Shown in pieces: positions 54,441 through 64,000 of a stretch of DNA of 64,000 nt. The notes beneath the pieces were generated by a model. The model saw only the letters and a program-made list of their open reading frames with translations. It did no database searches and was not told the origin of the DNA. The position numbers were made by a program, and so were the translations under genes. Source of the DNA: Argyresthia goedartella (Eukaryota; Arthropoda; Insecta; Lepidoptera; Argyresthiidae); assembly GCA_949825045.1 (NCBI GenBank), contig OX463822.1, positions 3,415,001-3,479,000 of the forward strand, read 5' to 3'. Every line of letters starts with the position of its first letter. Position 1 is the stretch's first letter.

Positions 54441-55615
54441 GATAATAATAATAATAATAATAATAATCTTTATTTCAGGCTTACAAAAAACCCATATCTA
54501 TAAATACCTTACAACTAGAGATACATAATGTAATATAAAATATACACACTAAATATAATCTAACCTAGCTAGGGATTTTCTTCTTCATTCTCGCTTCCCT
54601 GTAGCGTCGGTAAACGATGCCCTCCGGCCAGAAATCTTTGGCCAGGAACATCGTCTTGAGGTCCGCCGGCACACGAAGTTTGAAGGAAAGGAACTCCTTG
54701 GGTCTCTCTGACTCCAAAACTTCGATCTGTACATTCGCCTCTTTTATACCAGACGGCGGATTTTTCTTCAGCTTTTCCAGGATATGACGTTCAGCGTCCT
54801 GGCAGGTCATTTTCACGTCAATCCTGGAAATGTATAACTGAACGGTGGGAGCGGCAGCTTTCAGGCTGCTCTCACCGGCGGGGGCTGTGCCACGCAGATT
54901 GCGGCTGCGTCTGGAGCGGCGCTTCCTGTTTTGGACCAGGATAAAGCCTTCCCCATCAACTGTCGCGTTCGGCGGGCCACGGGCGGGCCTAGCCGGCGGC
55001 GCGCGCGGCGCAGCCTGCTGCTTCTGTTGTTCGGCGGCGGGCGGTGTGGGGCGCGGGCGGCGGCGGCGGGCTCGGCGGGACACAGCATCATACGTGTCCT
55101 TCTGGGGTTCCAGTATTTTGGATGTTCCAGAAGAAACCGCATCCGGTGCTGGTCGACTCAACTTTGTGACGTCACGAGACGGTGCGATATTTATCAACGC
55201 CGGCTTGACTCGTGGAACTGGGTCAGCTGCAGTAACCGCATTTTTGCTTACCGGCGTAATGTTGTTGCGCGTGTCGGCTATTCGCTGCGTTGGCAAAGAG
55301 GTATCAGCCTGACGCAATACCGACAACTCACGTTTCAGGTCGGCGCAGATGCCTTCGGAAGCCTCCAACTTGCTCCGGATTTCGGTGACGTCAGCCTGCA
55401 GCCGCACGATGTCCTTCAGCAGCCGTGTGACGTCGACGTGGTCAAATGTCACCGGTGGCAGCTTGTTCAGGTCGCGGGCCACGTAGGTTGGGACGTCATC
55501 GGGTTCGGTCTCCTTGAACACCCGGAAGATGTCCTGGAGATCCTTCTTCCCGCTCGCGTTCCTCCGCGCCACAAGGCGCACGCTGGTGACGGCGGTAAAA
55601 GGTAAGGTTTGTTTG
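54441..55615 (-). mobile_element. ORF1-only retroelement (HAL1-like) or truncated LINE
   Basis: On the minus strand a single 338-codon ORF is followed by only about 125 bp of 3' UTR, then CCTGAAATAAAG and an (ATT)n tail. There is no ORF2. The GC-rich ORF stands out from the AT-rich surroundings. This layout equals an ORF1 joined to a LINE-type 3' end. The left border is the (TAA)n at 54448-54471; the right border is near 55615. Confidence 0.55.
54565..55581 (-). CDS. ORF1-like protein of the retroelement
   Basis: 338 codons without interruption; the frame is open a little upstream (to about 55610), so the ATG is a minimum. Residues 20-45 DVPTYVARDLNKLPPVTFDH, then a coiled coil (DIVRLQADVTEIRSKLEASE, about 60-95), a long Arg/Pro/Ala-rich basic linker (170-235), and a compact C-terminal domain (PTVQLYISRIDVKMTCQDAE ... 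SFKLRVPADLKTMFL ... FWPEGIVYRRYRE) that resembles the RRM/FP-like ORF1 domain. Likely an RNA-binding element protein. A domesticated gene is possible but unsupported. Confidence 0.65.
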   Translation of the reverse strand: MRLVARRNASGKKDLQDIFRVFKETEPDDVPTYVARDLNKLPPVTFDHVDVTRLLKDIVRLQADVTEIRSKLEASEGICADLKRELSVLRQADTSLPTQRIADTRNNITPVSKNAVTAADPVPRVKPALINIAPSRDVTKLSRPAPDAVSSGTSKILEPQKDTYDAVSRRARRRRPRPTPPAAEQQKQQAAPRAPPARPARGPPNATVDGEGFILVQNRKRRSRRSRNLRGTAPAGESSLKAAAPTVQLYISRIDVKMTCQDAERHILEKLKKNPPSGIKEANVQIEVLESERPKEFLSFKLRVPADLKTMFLAKDFWPEGIVYRRYREARMKKKIPS

Positions 55616-56040
55616 TTAAGATAAGGAAGGTTTGTTTGTCACAAAAGGAGAGGTTATCATTTTGTTGGATATCTTGAAGTGAACAGAACAGACAGTGAAA
55701 GGCCTTTCTAATAGTACGACACATATTTACGATAGCCTAAGGAACTAGCATCATAACCTAAGTGAGTCTAATCGTTCGGAGTGTAGCTAAGGGGTTCCGC
55801 CCTCTTATCGACACTGACCAAATTTCTGTACTTATACTATAGGTACTTGTGGTTACAAGAACAAGCTTTACAATAAAGTATCACTTACTAGGAGTATTGC
55901 AGCTAGGAACACAGCATCGTTTCTCATTAGTCATTCTTGAGGCTTGATTCGTACGTACGTCCACAAAAATATTGATAAATTTCCTAAGAATAGCGACAGG
56001 CACAATGTCAACACTAGAAATAGGAATAAACTAGCTACCT
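55616..56040. other. Unassigned stretch
   Basis: AGGTAAGGTTTGTTTGT and AGGAAGGTTTGTTTGT lie in tandem at 55601-55641, right at the ORF1 element's edge. The rest has no gene. Confidence 0.4.
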
Positions 56041-56041
56041 A

Positions 56042-56448
56042 TACCTACTACTAGGCTCCATAAGGTTAATGTATCTTTTAAAGGGCAAAGCGAATGCTTT
56101 TATAATAAAATAACGACTGAGTTACAAGAATTGTCTGTAAATAAATTTAAAAATGTTGTTAAAATCACTTATGTAAAAAAGCTTACTACAAAATATCAGA
56201 TTATGTAGAAGACAAGAAAGCTTGGGAAGGTGTTTGCACCAGTTCTGTAAAAAATAACGTATAAAGCTGGAGGTTTCTAGTCGCCTCTTTGCCTCCAGCA
56301 TCTAAAACATTGAGGTGACGGAATTCAAATTGAGTTCTATATTTCCCTGTACCTTATACATGTGTTAGTTTAAGATTTGATATTCTCCAAATGTCACCTA
56401 TGTGTTTCTTATGGAAATAAACTCTTTTTGAATTTTGAATTTGAATTT
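56042..56448 (+). pseudogene. 5'-truncated Jockey-type LINE 3' end
   Basis: The frames read LSVNKFKNVVKITYVKK and, after a one-base shift, AYYKISDYVEDKKAWEGV then a stop, the common end of Jockey/CR1 RT proteins. The 3' UTR ends with GGAAATAAACTC and a TTGAATTTTGAATTTGAA tail. The OTU-type LINE inserted directly at this tail. Confidence 0.75.
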
Positions 56449-56488
56449 TGATGTTAGGGTTAAAATTTCTACCTACTTACCTAATTGG
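56449..56488. repeat. Target-site duplication, left copy (40 bp)
   Basis: TGATGTTAGGGTTAAAATTT through CTTACCTAATTGG is repeated exactly at 61987-62026. Confidence 0.95.
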
Positions 56489-58188
56489 GCAGAAGGTGGC
56501 GTTTGTGTTGCCGGACCGAACGGACGTGTCTATAGACCTCCGACATCTTGCAAACGCATTTAAACAAACAATAGTTTACAACCCGGCGCGCGCCTTTGTT
56601 CTGTCTCTGGTTTCTCGCGTTTCGGAGATTTTGTATCAGCGAGATGATATGAGAGTGTCTAATATAGCTACAAGTGTGAAAGTAGAGTGCGTAAAGTGTG
56701 AATTAGATAGGTTCTGAGCTGCGCCCTACCAGATAATAGGCTACGCCACGCTGCTGTGACAATACGTGTACAATATTGTGTACGACAATAGGTGCACATA
56801 GCTGAGACAACTCAACGAGTGTTGCCTGGTGAGCCCGTTCCTATTCAGTGTCCTAACGCATGCAACCAATATTTATCTCCACAGACGAATCTACTAGAAG
56901 AGACCCCGAGTTTACGTCTCACGCAATACATAACAGTACTCCCTAATGACACGCCGTTATCCTGGAGTATTAACCGACCCTATCCAGCACATTAGGTGTG
57001 TCATGACACTGGGATATCTCCTCAGCAGTAACCTAACCTTATCAATGAATTGCTTTCTCCGGACACACAAACGTTTACATAGGACGTAGAATCTTCATTA
57101 TTTAAGGTATTTCTTAAGTGAATCAAACCCATAAAATTAAGCTCTCTCAACAGCAACAACCTGGGAAACAGACTTATTTCATTTCATCACAGACATTCGT
57201 GGTGCTTGATACATCATCATAAATACTAATTCAATAGAAACTAGAGTTGCGCAACGAGTCGTGGTGTTATCCCACGCCAAGAGGCAGGCCCTTTCATGCA
57301 CTTCCTGCAGGCACGTGAATAAGGACACTAAAACCCAAACAATACCGGACAGAAAAAGTTAAACAAAAGAGATAAATTACGACAAAAAACATTCCTCAAA
57401 CTAACACAGCTGCAAAACGGCGAAGCAAATACGTTTTTTTTTGTGCAACAAGCCCTTTCTCTGGACAACGAGCTAAGAAAATACGAATTCCAACGAGCAA
57501 TAAACAATAGGGCGTTGCACAGGGACTGAACCTCGACCCGTGTCACGGACCTCACTACTACGCACTAATGAAGTGAACTGAAGTAGGTGATGTCAGTGCA
57601 GAGAGTCTCACTAGCTGAGCAACAACCTGGTGAGATTGCTCCGATTAAGATAGCCCTGTATCAGATAAAACAGCAAAACTAACTTTATATCTGGCAGGTA
57701 CAAATAGGTAGGTGATAGGTATACGAAAATACAAAACTAGGCAGGAACCTACCCAAGCACAATAAAACAAAACTAAACTATTTGCCACCATCCGGTCCAA
57801 CTAGCCCATCTTGACCTGTTACAAAATAAAATAAACAATAATGCAAGCCTACTGCATATTCTGAGAAATAGCGAGTAAAAGCCAACACTTGCACATCATA
57901 AAAGGATCATTTTACCATCTTGCAGAAAACAGGCAATTAACGAAAGGCAGCTGAGGAACAATAACAAAATAAAATCAAAGACTCTTTGTCCTAAGCGGGT
58001 CTCTCTCACGCCTATTTTATATCTTCCAGGCCCAGCCTCCAATTCTCTTAGAAAATACCAAGAATAAGTGCGCAAAGATACGCACAAACTTTGACAGCCA
58101 CAACCCGTACCATTAACAATAGGTACGTAGGTAGTTCAAATTAATCAAATTAGCTCTAAGTTCTTTCTTTCAACAACATTCCAAAAAG
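56489..58188 (+). other. 5' region of the OTU-type LINE
   Basis: About 1.7 kb without a long ORF in the sense direction; the longest is 89 codons at 56448-56717, which starts in the duplicated target and has no known domain. It could be a long 5' UTR or a decayed first ORF. Confidence 0.5.
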
Positions 58189-61100
58189 ATGAAAGCCTTA
58201 TCAATGCCGAGAGATGGTAACTGCCTATTCCACGCAATTGCTGACCAAATTAATCACCTATATCAATTAACACTCGACCATACCCACATTCGTAAGGACC
58301 TAGTTAAATATGTAGAATAAAACTGCGATGAACAGAACATAAAGTTTGCAATCGCCGAGCCTGAAGAAACCCTCAATGACTACATTAAAAATCTGCGCAA
58401 TTACGGCACTTGGGCTGGAGAGGAGATTATAATAGCAGCCGCCGAATACTTTCTAATTAACGTAACAATCCACCAGCAAAATACACCATCGCTCACATAC
58501 AGGCCCAAGAATCCCGCGGATGCAGTGGGATCTATCAACCTCAACCTCACAGGAAACCACTACGACAGCGTATACTTGCTTGAATCACAAAATTTACCCA
58601 CGAATCTAGCAACCGACAGCCAAACTGATAACAACATACCTTCCCCGATACTTAAGGCAACACCCATGACCTCCTCAGGGTCAACCATAACATCAATAGA
58701 TGACATCCCTGACAACACCGGATATACGATGATACGACACAGCCCCATATTTAAACCAAAAGTCACATGCGAGCGTATGCGCATTGCTACTTAGAACGTT
58801 AGAGGATGCGCCGAAATACCTAAAAGACTCAACATTGATGCTGAATTGACAAACAGAAACATACATATAGCCTGTATACAGGAAACAAACATGACATCGG
58901 GGACATACCTGTCAAAACACTATCTCTGGTATCTATCAGGCACAACCAGCATCGCACACTGTGGCTTAGCTATACTAATTAGAAAGGACCTGAACGTAAC
59001 GGTCCACAATATAAATCGCTACCTGGAAACCATGGCAGCAACAATAACATCGGCCACTAATACACTATATGTAATAAACGCACATATCCCCAGCTCTTCC
59101 ACGAGAGCAACCGCAGCGTTTTCTCAACTTATAAAGATTATTCAAAAGAAACCAAACAAAGCCAAAATATTAATGCTAGGTGATTTGAACGCGCATATCG
59201 GACTAGGCGATACAAAGGAATACAGGAAAAAGGGAATTATAGGAACAAATATCCTACACAACTCATCAAATATCATCGGAGAAATGCTAATGGTTATCTG
59301 TTCCCGCGAAAACTTAAAAGTAGAAACCACCTGGGCTCGCAAGTCATGTCGGGCCACATGGTCTAACAGGAAAACAAAATCACAACTAGACCATATAATT
59401 ATCTCGAATAATGCGCCACACACATTTAACTGCATCAGAGGAAAATGGAGCTACCTGCATATTTCCGACCACAAGATAATCTGGGGTGAAATAGACCCAC
59501 TAAACCTGCTTCCAAGAACTGGCGAGACGCAAATGGAATCAACAAAGAGTACAACCCAAACTAAGTACAAAGCGATAACAGCTTTAAAGTTCAACTATAA
59601 ACAGTGTTCGTACACCGCCCTAGCACGAGATGAAATGAATGACACAAAAGTAAAATACCATAACGGGATTATGGAAGAACTTACGGCGAACAACTACAAA
59701 TTTATAGAAAATGACGACGAATATACGCCCGACATTCCGTGGGAATCTATTACAGGGGTTATGAAGTCAGTAGCCCAAAAAACACTTTCCGTAAAACCCG
59801 CTAGATCGCGGGAACACCGAATTGCTCTGGCAAATTTACAAAAGGCCAAATTCCTTAAAAGACGTCGACCAACCGACCAAACAATCAATAAACAACTCAA
59901 AGAATGCCGACGAAGTCTTGAGGAAATTATTGATAATGAAGAAAAACGAGAATGCAGAGCAGTTTTTGAAGGCCTAGGAAAAAAACACCCAAGCAAACGC
60001 ATGCAAATCGTATACCACTATTACAGACGACACCAGCTTCAATCGAGACGGTGGAAAAAACAACGATTTATCCCAATGTCACGCTGGGAACAGGAATTAA
60101 GGAAATCAGAAGGCCCTAAAATTATGGTTATCCCTAACGAAACTTCATTAAACTCTGACTATCTAGAAAATGGTCCAACAATAGCCGACATAAAAACGAT
60201 AATCAGCCGCATGCGTAACGGAACAGCGCCGGGTACAGATAAGGTAGTCCCGGAACTGTACAAAGGAATACCGCCACAACTGTTCAAGGTTATTACCAAA
60301 ACAATGCACAAAGCATGGACAGTAAATATAATACCGGAGTCCTGGAATGAAACGGTCCAAGTACCTATCCCCAAAATCAGAAGCCTGCAAGACACCAATG
60401 ACTATCGCCGTACAACAATGTGTAATACAGGATATCGCATATACGCGACATGCCTGCTCATCAAACTAGACGAGATAACAAAAGAACTCGGGAACTACCA
60501 AGCAGCATTTCTCCGCAATAGATCCACCGATAACCACATCTTCACACTACGCAGAGTATTAGACGAAGAATGGCGCGCGGGTAACAGAACATATGTACTG
60601 GCGCTAGATATCGCCAAAGCATTTGATACTATAGACCTAAACGTGCTCAAGGATATTCTCCTTTCAAGGACCAATAAGATTTTAACCAATAGGATAATAA
60701 AAGCCTGCATGTATGAACGGACCTGCATCAAATGGTTCGGACAGCAAAGTAACTTGATTAACAAAAGAAAAGGAGTAAAACAAGGCTGTCCACTGTCACC
60801 AAGACTATTTACAATATTAATGGATGATGTCCTCAAAATACTGGAAGAAGAAATTCCCAACATAAAACTGGACCAAGATGAAGAAATAGTCTTACCACTT
60901 ATTCTCTCCTTCGCGGATGACCTCATTATCGTTTGTCAAGATTTACAACACCTTGACCAAATCGTCATGCACTTGAAATCACTATTAAAAACAGTAGGGC
61001 TCGATACTAACGAAATAAAGACGAAAATTCTTATAAGAGACCCCATAAACACCCAGCGCCCACAAGTGATCGTATTGGACGGAGTTCCAATACGACCCGT

Positions 61101-61735
61101 AGACGAAATAAAATATCTCGGCACATATATAACGGCAGGACATAGTAGGAGAGACACAATAAAGAAGAGATGCCGGCAAGCCATAGGCAATTCCAAGGCC
61201 CTAGTGCATTTTATAAATAAATCCAACATGGACTGGAAAATAGTACGCCTGATTTACAAAATGGTTATAGCACCGTGTATAACATACGGACTTAAAGCGG
61301 CAGCGCTCACCAAAGCAAACCGTTCTAGACTAAGAAAATATGAACGCCTGACCAAGACACCACAAAATTCATGACTTACTACAGGGCAAAACAATAACCA
61401 AACAAATCAAAAACCATCGGATGTGTTACTATACACATATTCTACGACGCCCACAAAAACACCTACTCCACGCTGCATTGAAATACGAAGCAAAGAAGAA
61501 GAAAGTTGGCCGACCCATTTACACCTGGAAAGATTCCCTTAAGCATGACATCAAATACTACGGTAAAGAACACAGTTACTGGACAGAATCAGCACACAAC
61601 AGGGACGAAGTCAGAAAGGCATCGAGCCAAATATACCATATTCCAGAAACAGACAGCGAAAGCGAAACGGAGACCTTACCGGATAACCCAAACGAACATG
61701 ACAGGACAGGAAACTCAACCTATAACAATACCTGA
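58189..61735 (+). pseudogene. OTU protease-endonuclease-RT polyprotein
   Basis: One frame runs from ATG 58189 to 61374, broken by TAA 58318-58320 and TAG 58792-58794, then shifts by one near 61360 to end at 61735. OTU domain: PRDGNCLFHAIADQ (catalytic Cys), YGTWAGEEIIIAAAEYF and LTGNHYDSVYLL (catalytic His). OTU proteases cut ubiquitin chains. Endonuclease: ACIQETNM (Glu), LMLGDLNAHIG and ISDHKIIWGE (Asp-His). RT: YVLALDIAKAFDTID, KQGCPLSPRLFTILMDDVL and LSFADDLIIV. The tail has GRPIYTWKDSLKHDI. The OTU is fused in frame, not a neighbouring gene. Confidence 0.9.
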
Positions 61736-61986
61736 AAATAGAAGGAAAACATGAACTTGAAGAAAACAACAGCTGCTCTCCAAATCCTATATCCTCCCCA
61801 TTCCACATATCCTATATTGGCTTCAGGCTGAAGAGTCGGTCGATTGAATTCACGCTCCTTCCTCTCCTATCGAGCAGGTCATTCCGCCCCCCCTCAAAAC
61901 TCGTGCTCTCTGGTATGCCGGCCGAAAGACCGGAACAGGTTTAGAACCCTGGCTGGAGAAGCACCATTCATTCATTCATTCATTCA
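61736..61986 (+). other. OTU-type LINE 3' UTR and tail
   Basis: Includes a small stem (CCGG CCGAAAGA CCGG at about 61920-61935) and 'GAACCCTGGCTGGAGAAGCA', then six CATT units. A tetranucleotide tail replaces poly(A), typical of RTE-group LINEs. Confidence 0.75.
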
Positions 61987-62026
61987 TGATGTTAGGGTTA
62001 AAATTTCTACCTACTTACCTAATTGG
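61987..62026. repeat. Target-site duplication, right copy (40 bp)
   Basis: Exact repeat of 56449-56488. Because the tail ends in CATTCAT, the first bases could belong to either side. Confidence 0.95.
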
Positions 62027-64000
62027 TGGCCTGTGGTTTGCCAAGAGCGCTTATTATTTAATTAAGTATACGGGTGTTTGAAGACGCGCACCCGTAGATA
62101 TGACCTCAGCTTGTATGATAAATCTTCAAGGAAGTTGTAGGCAGTGCTAAACTTTTAATGGATGAAGTTTGGTAAACCCGTCTGTTAATACGCGCAATTC
62201 CTCAACACAATATGATTAGGAATTTTGCGAGTCAATATTTTGTGCAAAATCCAATTACTTAGATATCGGGGTTAAGCGAATCTTGTTGGAAAATATGAAT
62301 AATGGCTTTTGTTTTACGATTTTCATAACTTTTTAAGACATGGTATTTAAATAAGTCTTAATGATATAAACCTGGCCAAAACAAAAGATATTTGGTGACA
62401 GTATTTTAATTTATGGTAATCAAAGAGTTGCTTGGATATTCTATTTAAAAACGAAAGTAAGCTTACTATACTACAAAATTAATTCTTCAAAATGATAAGA
62501 TTTAAAACAGTTAATACAACCAAACAAAATATCTGCCTTTAAATTCGAGGCGAGATGCTTTAAGGCTCGTGTATTGATAAAATTAGTACGTAAGTGGTCC
62601 CAAAAGGAGCCGACCTGTCATATCGATAGCAGTACTGGGTGTTTTTTTTTTATTCGAAAGTTCGAATCTTTTGGCGGTTAAATTTGAAAAAAGAAGAATC
62701 TAAGTTCCTTTACCTTGTTTCATAGCCATTAATCAATCATTAATCAACTCGATTCGTGGTGATTGAAATTTTCAACATAACAAAAAAAAGTTTACTATTA
62801 TTATATCCACTAAAGGCGGTCTAACACATTAGGATAGTATGGTCAATGTTACGTGTTTTTATATATTTCACTGCATTTGGACGGACGGACGACCTTTGGC
62901 CCGGAAATTTTTGTTTTGATTTGTTGCTCGCCAGCACTACCCGGGAGAACGTGAAGGTTTGTAGGATCCAAGTATTTCCTTCTGACGTGAGTAACTGCAA
63001 CTCCAATAAAATTCTTAAGGGCTGAACATAGGCCAATGGCATTGAGAATTAGACAAAGATAGCAAATACCCGTCGCATCGCGTCGAAGCAGACTGACGCA
63101 TGCCCCCGCGCAGAGCCCCGCGGGGCAGCACGAGCTCTGAGACCGAGAAAATTATAGAAAATATTACTAAACTCCTGTAATAATAACATTAAAAAGAAAA
63201 TAAAACAATCACAAATTTTCCCTTTTCTTTACCTATTTCTGCGTGTAAGTTTCATATAGGAAACTGATTTCGTCTCCGAGCGCTTATTCATTTAGTTGAA
63301 TAATAATGCATTGTGAAAAAGATTTTTTAGTATTAAATATAACAGATATTCGGTAATTTTAAAAGTCCATTCTTATCTCTAATAGACTTTTTATAACATA
63401 TATTTATCCTACATTTTTATGTTGTCTAGTTTAGCCTAGAATTGAAGCTAAAGATGCATTTCTGGCCATATTTAATCCCTTAACAGTCAGTACTGCAAGA
63501 TGGCTGTTAGGTTCGTGAGTCTCTGCGGCAGATCAGTGCGAAAAATGTGCGTTTTTCTATTTATTTTCCAGAACCACAAATTATTTCTATAATTTCAAAC
63601 ACGAAGTTTTAAGATATTTTAATAACTTTTTTGACACCATTAGAACATCAATACAGTTTTCACTGGCATTGCGATTTACAAATATTATGATTGAAGAAAA
63701 TTGATGTTTTCGATTTTTTTTCTGGATTTAGAAATTGTCTCTTTAGGGAGGAATAACGATTTAAAGATGAGCATTCGATAATACCCATCGACTTAAATGT
63801 AGGTAGTTCTTTCCCTCGAGCACACTTGGGTACTGTAGTACCCAAGTGTGCCCGAGTGTGCCCAAAAACCCGTTATAAGTTTTAAATTTTATTAAAGTAA
63901 GGTTTAAAATCGCGACCCCTCAAAAAAATCGAGGGGTTAAAATTCAGAACATTATTATAGAAGTATTGAACAGGATTGTATAGGTTCCCAGCCACAGCCG
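62027..64000. other. AT-rich stretch without a recognised gene
   Basis: No ORF with a domain. A GC-rich patch lies at about 63100-63130 (CCCCGCGCAGAGCCCCGCGG). A perfect 14-bp stem with a 4-base loop lies at 63820-63851. ACCCCTC and GAGGGGT form a 7-bp stem at about 63916-63938. Confidence 0.5.

Larger units (their letters stand above)
56489..61986 (+). mobile_element. Full-length OTU-endonuclease-RT LINE
   Basis: 5,498 bp lie between two identical 40-bp direct repeats. Contents in order: about 1.7 kb 5' region, OTU protease, APE endonuclease, RT, an RTE-like C-terminus, 3' UTR and a (CATT)n tail at 61964-61986. The duplication proves the exact ends. It inserted next to the tail of an older LINE. 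Two in-frame stops and one frameshift inactivate this copy. The clade is uncertain; the C-terminal GRPxxxWxD pattern suggests the RTE/Proto2 side. Confidence 0.92.

Noticed and set aside
54845..55605. Plus-strand frames of 155 and 224 codons
   Set aside because: They lie opposite the GC-rich ORF1-like gene and arise from its composition; no domain.
58189..58794. OTU domain as a separate host gene
   Set aside because: Same reading frame as the endonuclease and inside the 40-bp target duplications, so it belongs to the LINE.

Overview
This is an AT-rich insect nuclear window, almost certainly from a moth or butterfly (Lepidoptera). The evidence is the repeat content: the interspersed repeat that starts near 'GGTCAAGTGCGAGTCGGACTC' and ends in 'GGGTACGGAACCCT', the 'CTGGCCCAGTGCGGGTTGGTGGA'-type repeat, tRNA-derived SINEs, and Jockey/CR1-like, RTE-like, BEL/Pao, CsRn1-type Gypsy, mariner and maT elements. 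I found no convincing host protein-coding gene, no rRNA and no functional tRNA. The window is a transposon graveyard with a few young, nearly intact elements.

Layout. 1-4.7 kb: the 3' two thirds of a BEL/Pao LTR retrotransposon (protease, RT, RNase H, integrase), broken by stops and a frameshift and running off the left edge. 4.8-7.3 kb: degenerate lepidopteran repeats and simple repeats. 7.4-9.96 kb: a minus-strand DD34D mariner pseudogene opened by two separate MITE insertions. 10.2-20 kb: three copies of one Jockey/CR1-like LINE family (called J1 here), SINEs nested in one another, two MITE families and fragments of other LINEs. 20-26.6 kb: SINE and LINE fragments plus two large inverted repeats (21.3-21.7 and 22.6-23.2 kb). 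27-31 kb: a fourth J1 copy that keeps part of its endonuclease and is interrupted by two further retroelement insertions. 31.0-32.05 kb: a decayed env (fusion-protein-like) relic.

32.9-38.6 kb: a complete minus-strand Ty3/Gypsy element of the CsRn1 type, with two 268-bp LTRs differing at only two sites, a tRNA-Trp-like primer site, a polypurine tract, and intact gag and pol joined through a probable -1 frameshift. 39.0-40.4 kb: a palindrome, then a MITE split by two copies of another MITE lying head to head. 41.7-45.4 kb: a minus-strand LINE with ORF1, endonuclease and RT, all frameshifted. 46.07-47.37 kb: a complete maT (DD37D) transposon with an open transposase. 48.2-48.4 kb: a degenerate minisatellite. 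49.9-54.2 kb: a nearly intact two-ORF LINE whose ORF1 ends in a possible SGNH-like domain. 54.4-55.6 kb: an ORF1-only retroelement with a LINE-like 3' end. 56.5-62.0 kb: a full-length LINE flanked by a 40-bp target-site duplication, encoding an OTU-type cysteine protease in front of its endonuclease and RT. 62.0-64.0 kb: no recognised element.

The strongest candidates for unusual biology are the OTU-endonuclease-RT LINE, the ORF1-only element, the apparently intact Gypsy and maT elements, and the set of large inverted-repeat structures. Names such as J1, P4 and M1 are local labels for families that recur inside this window.
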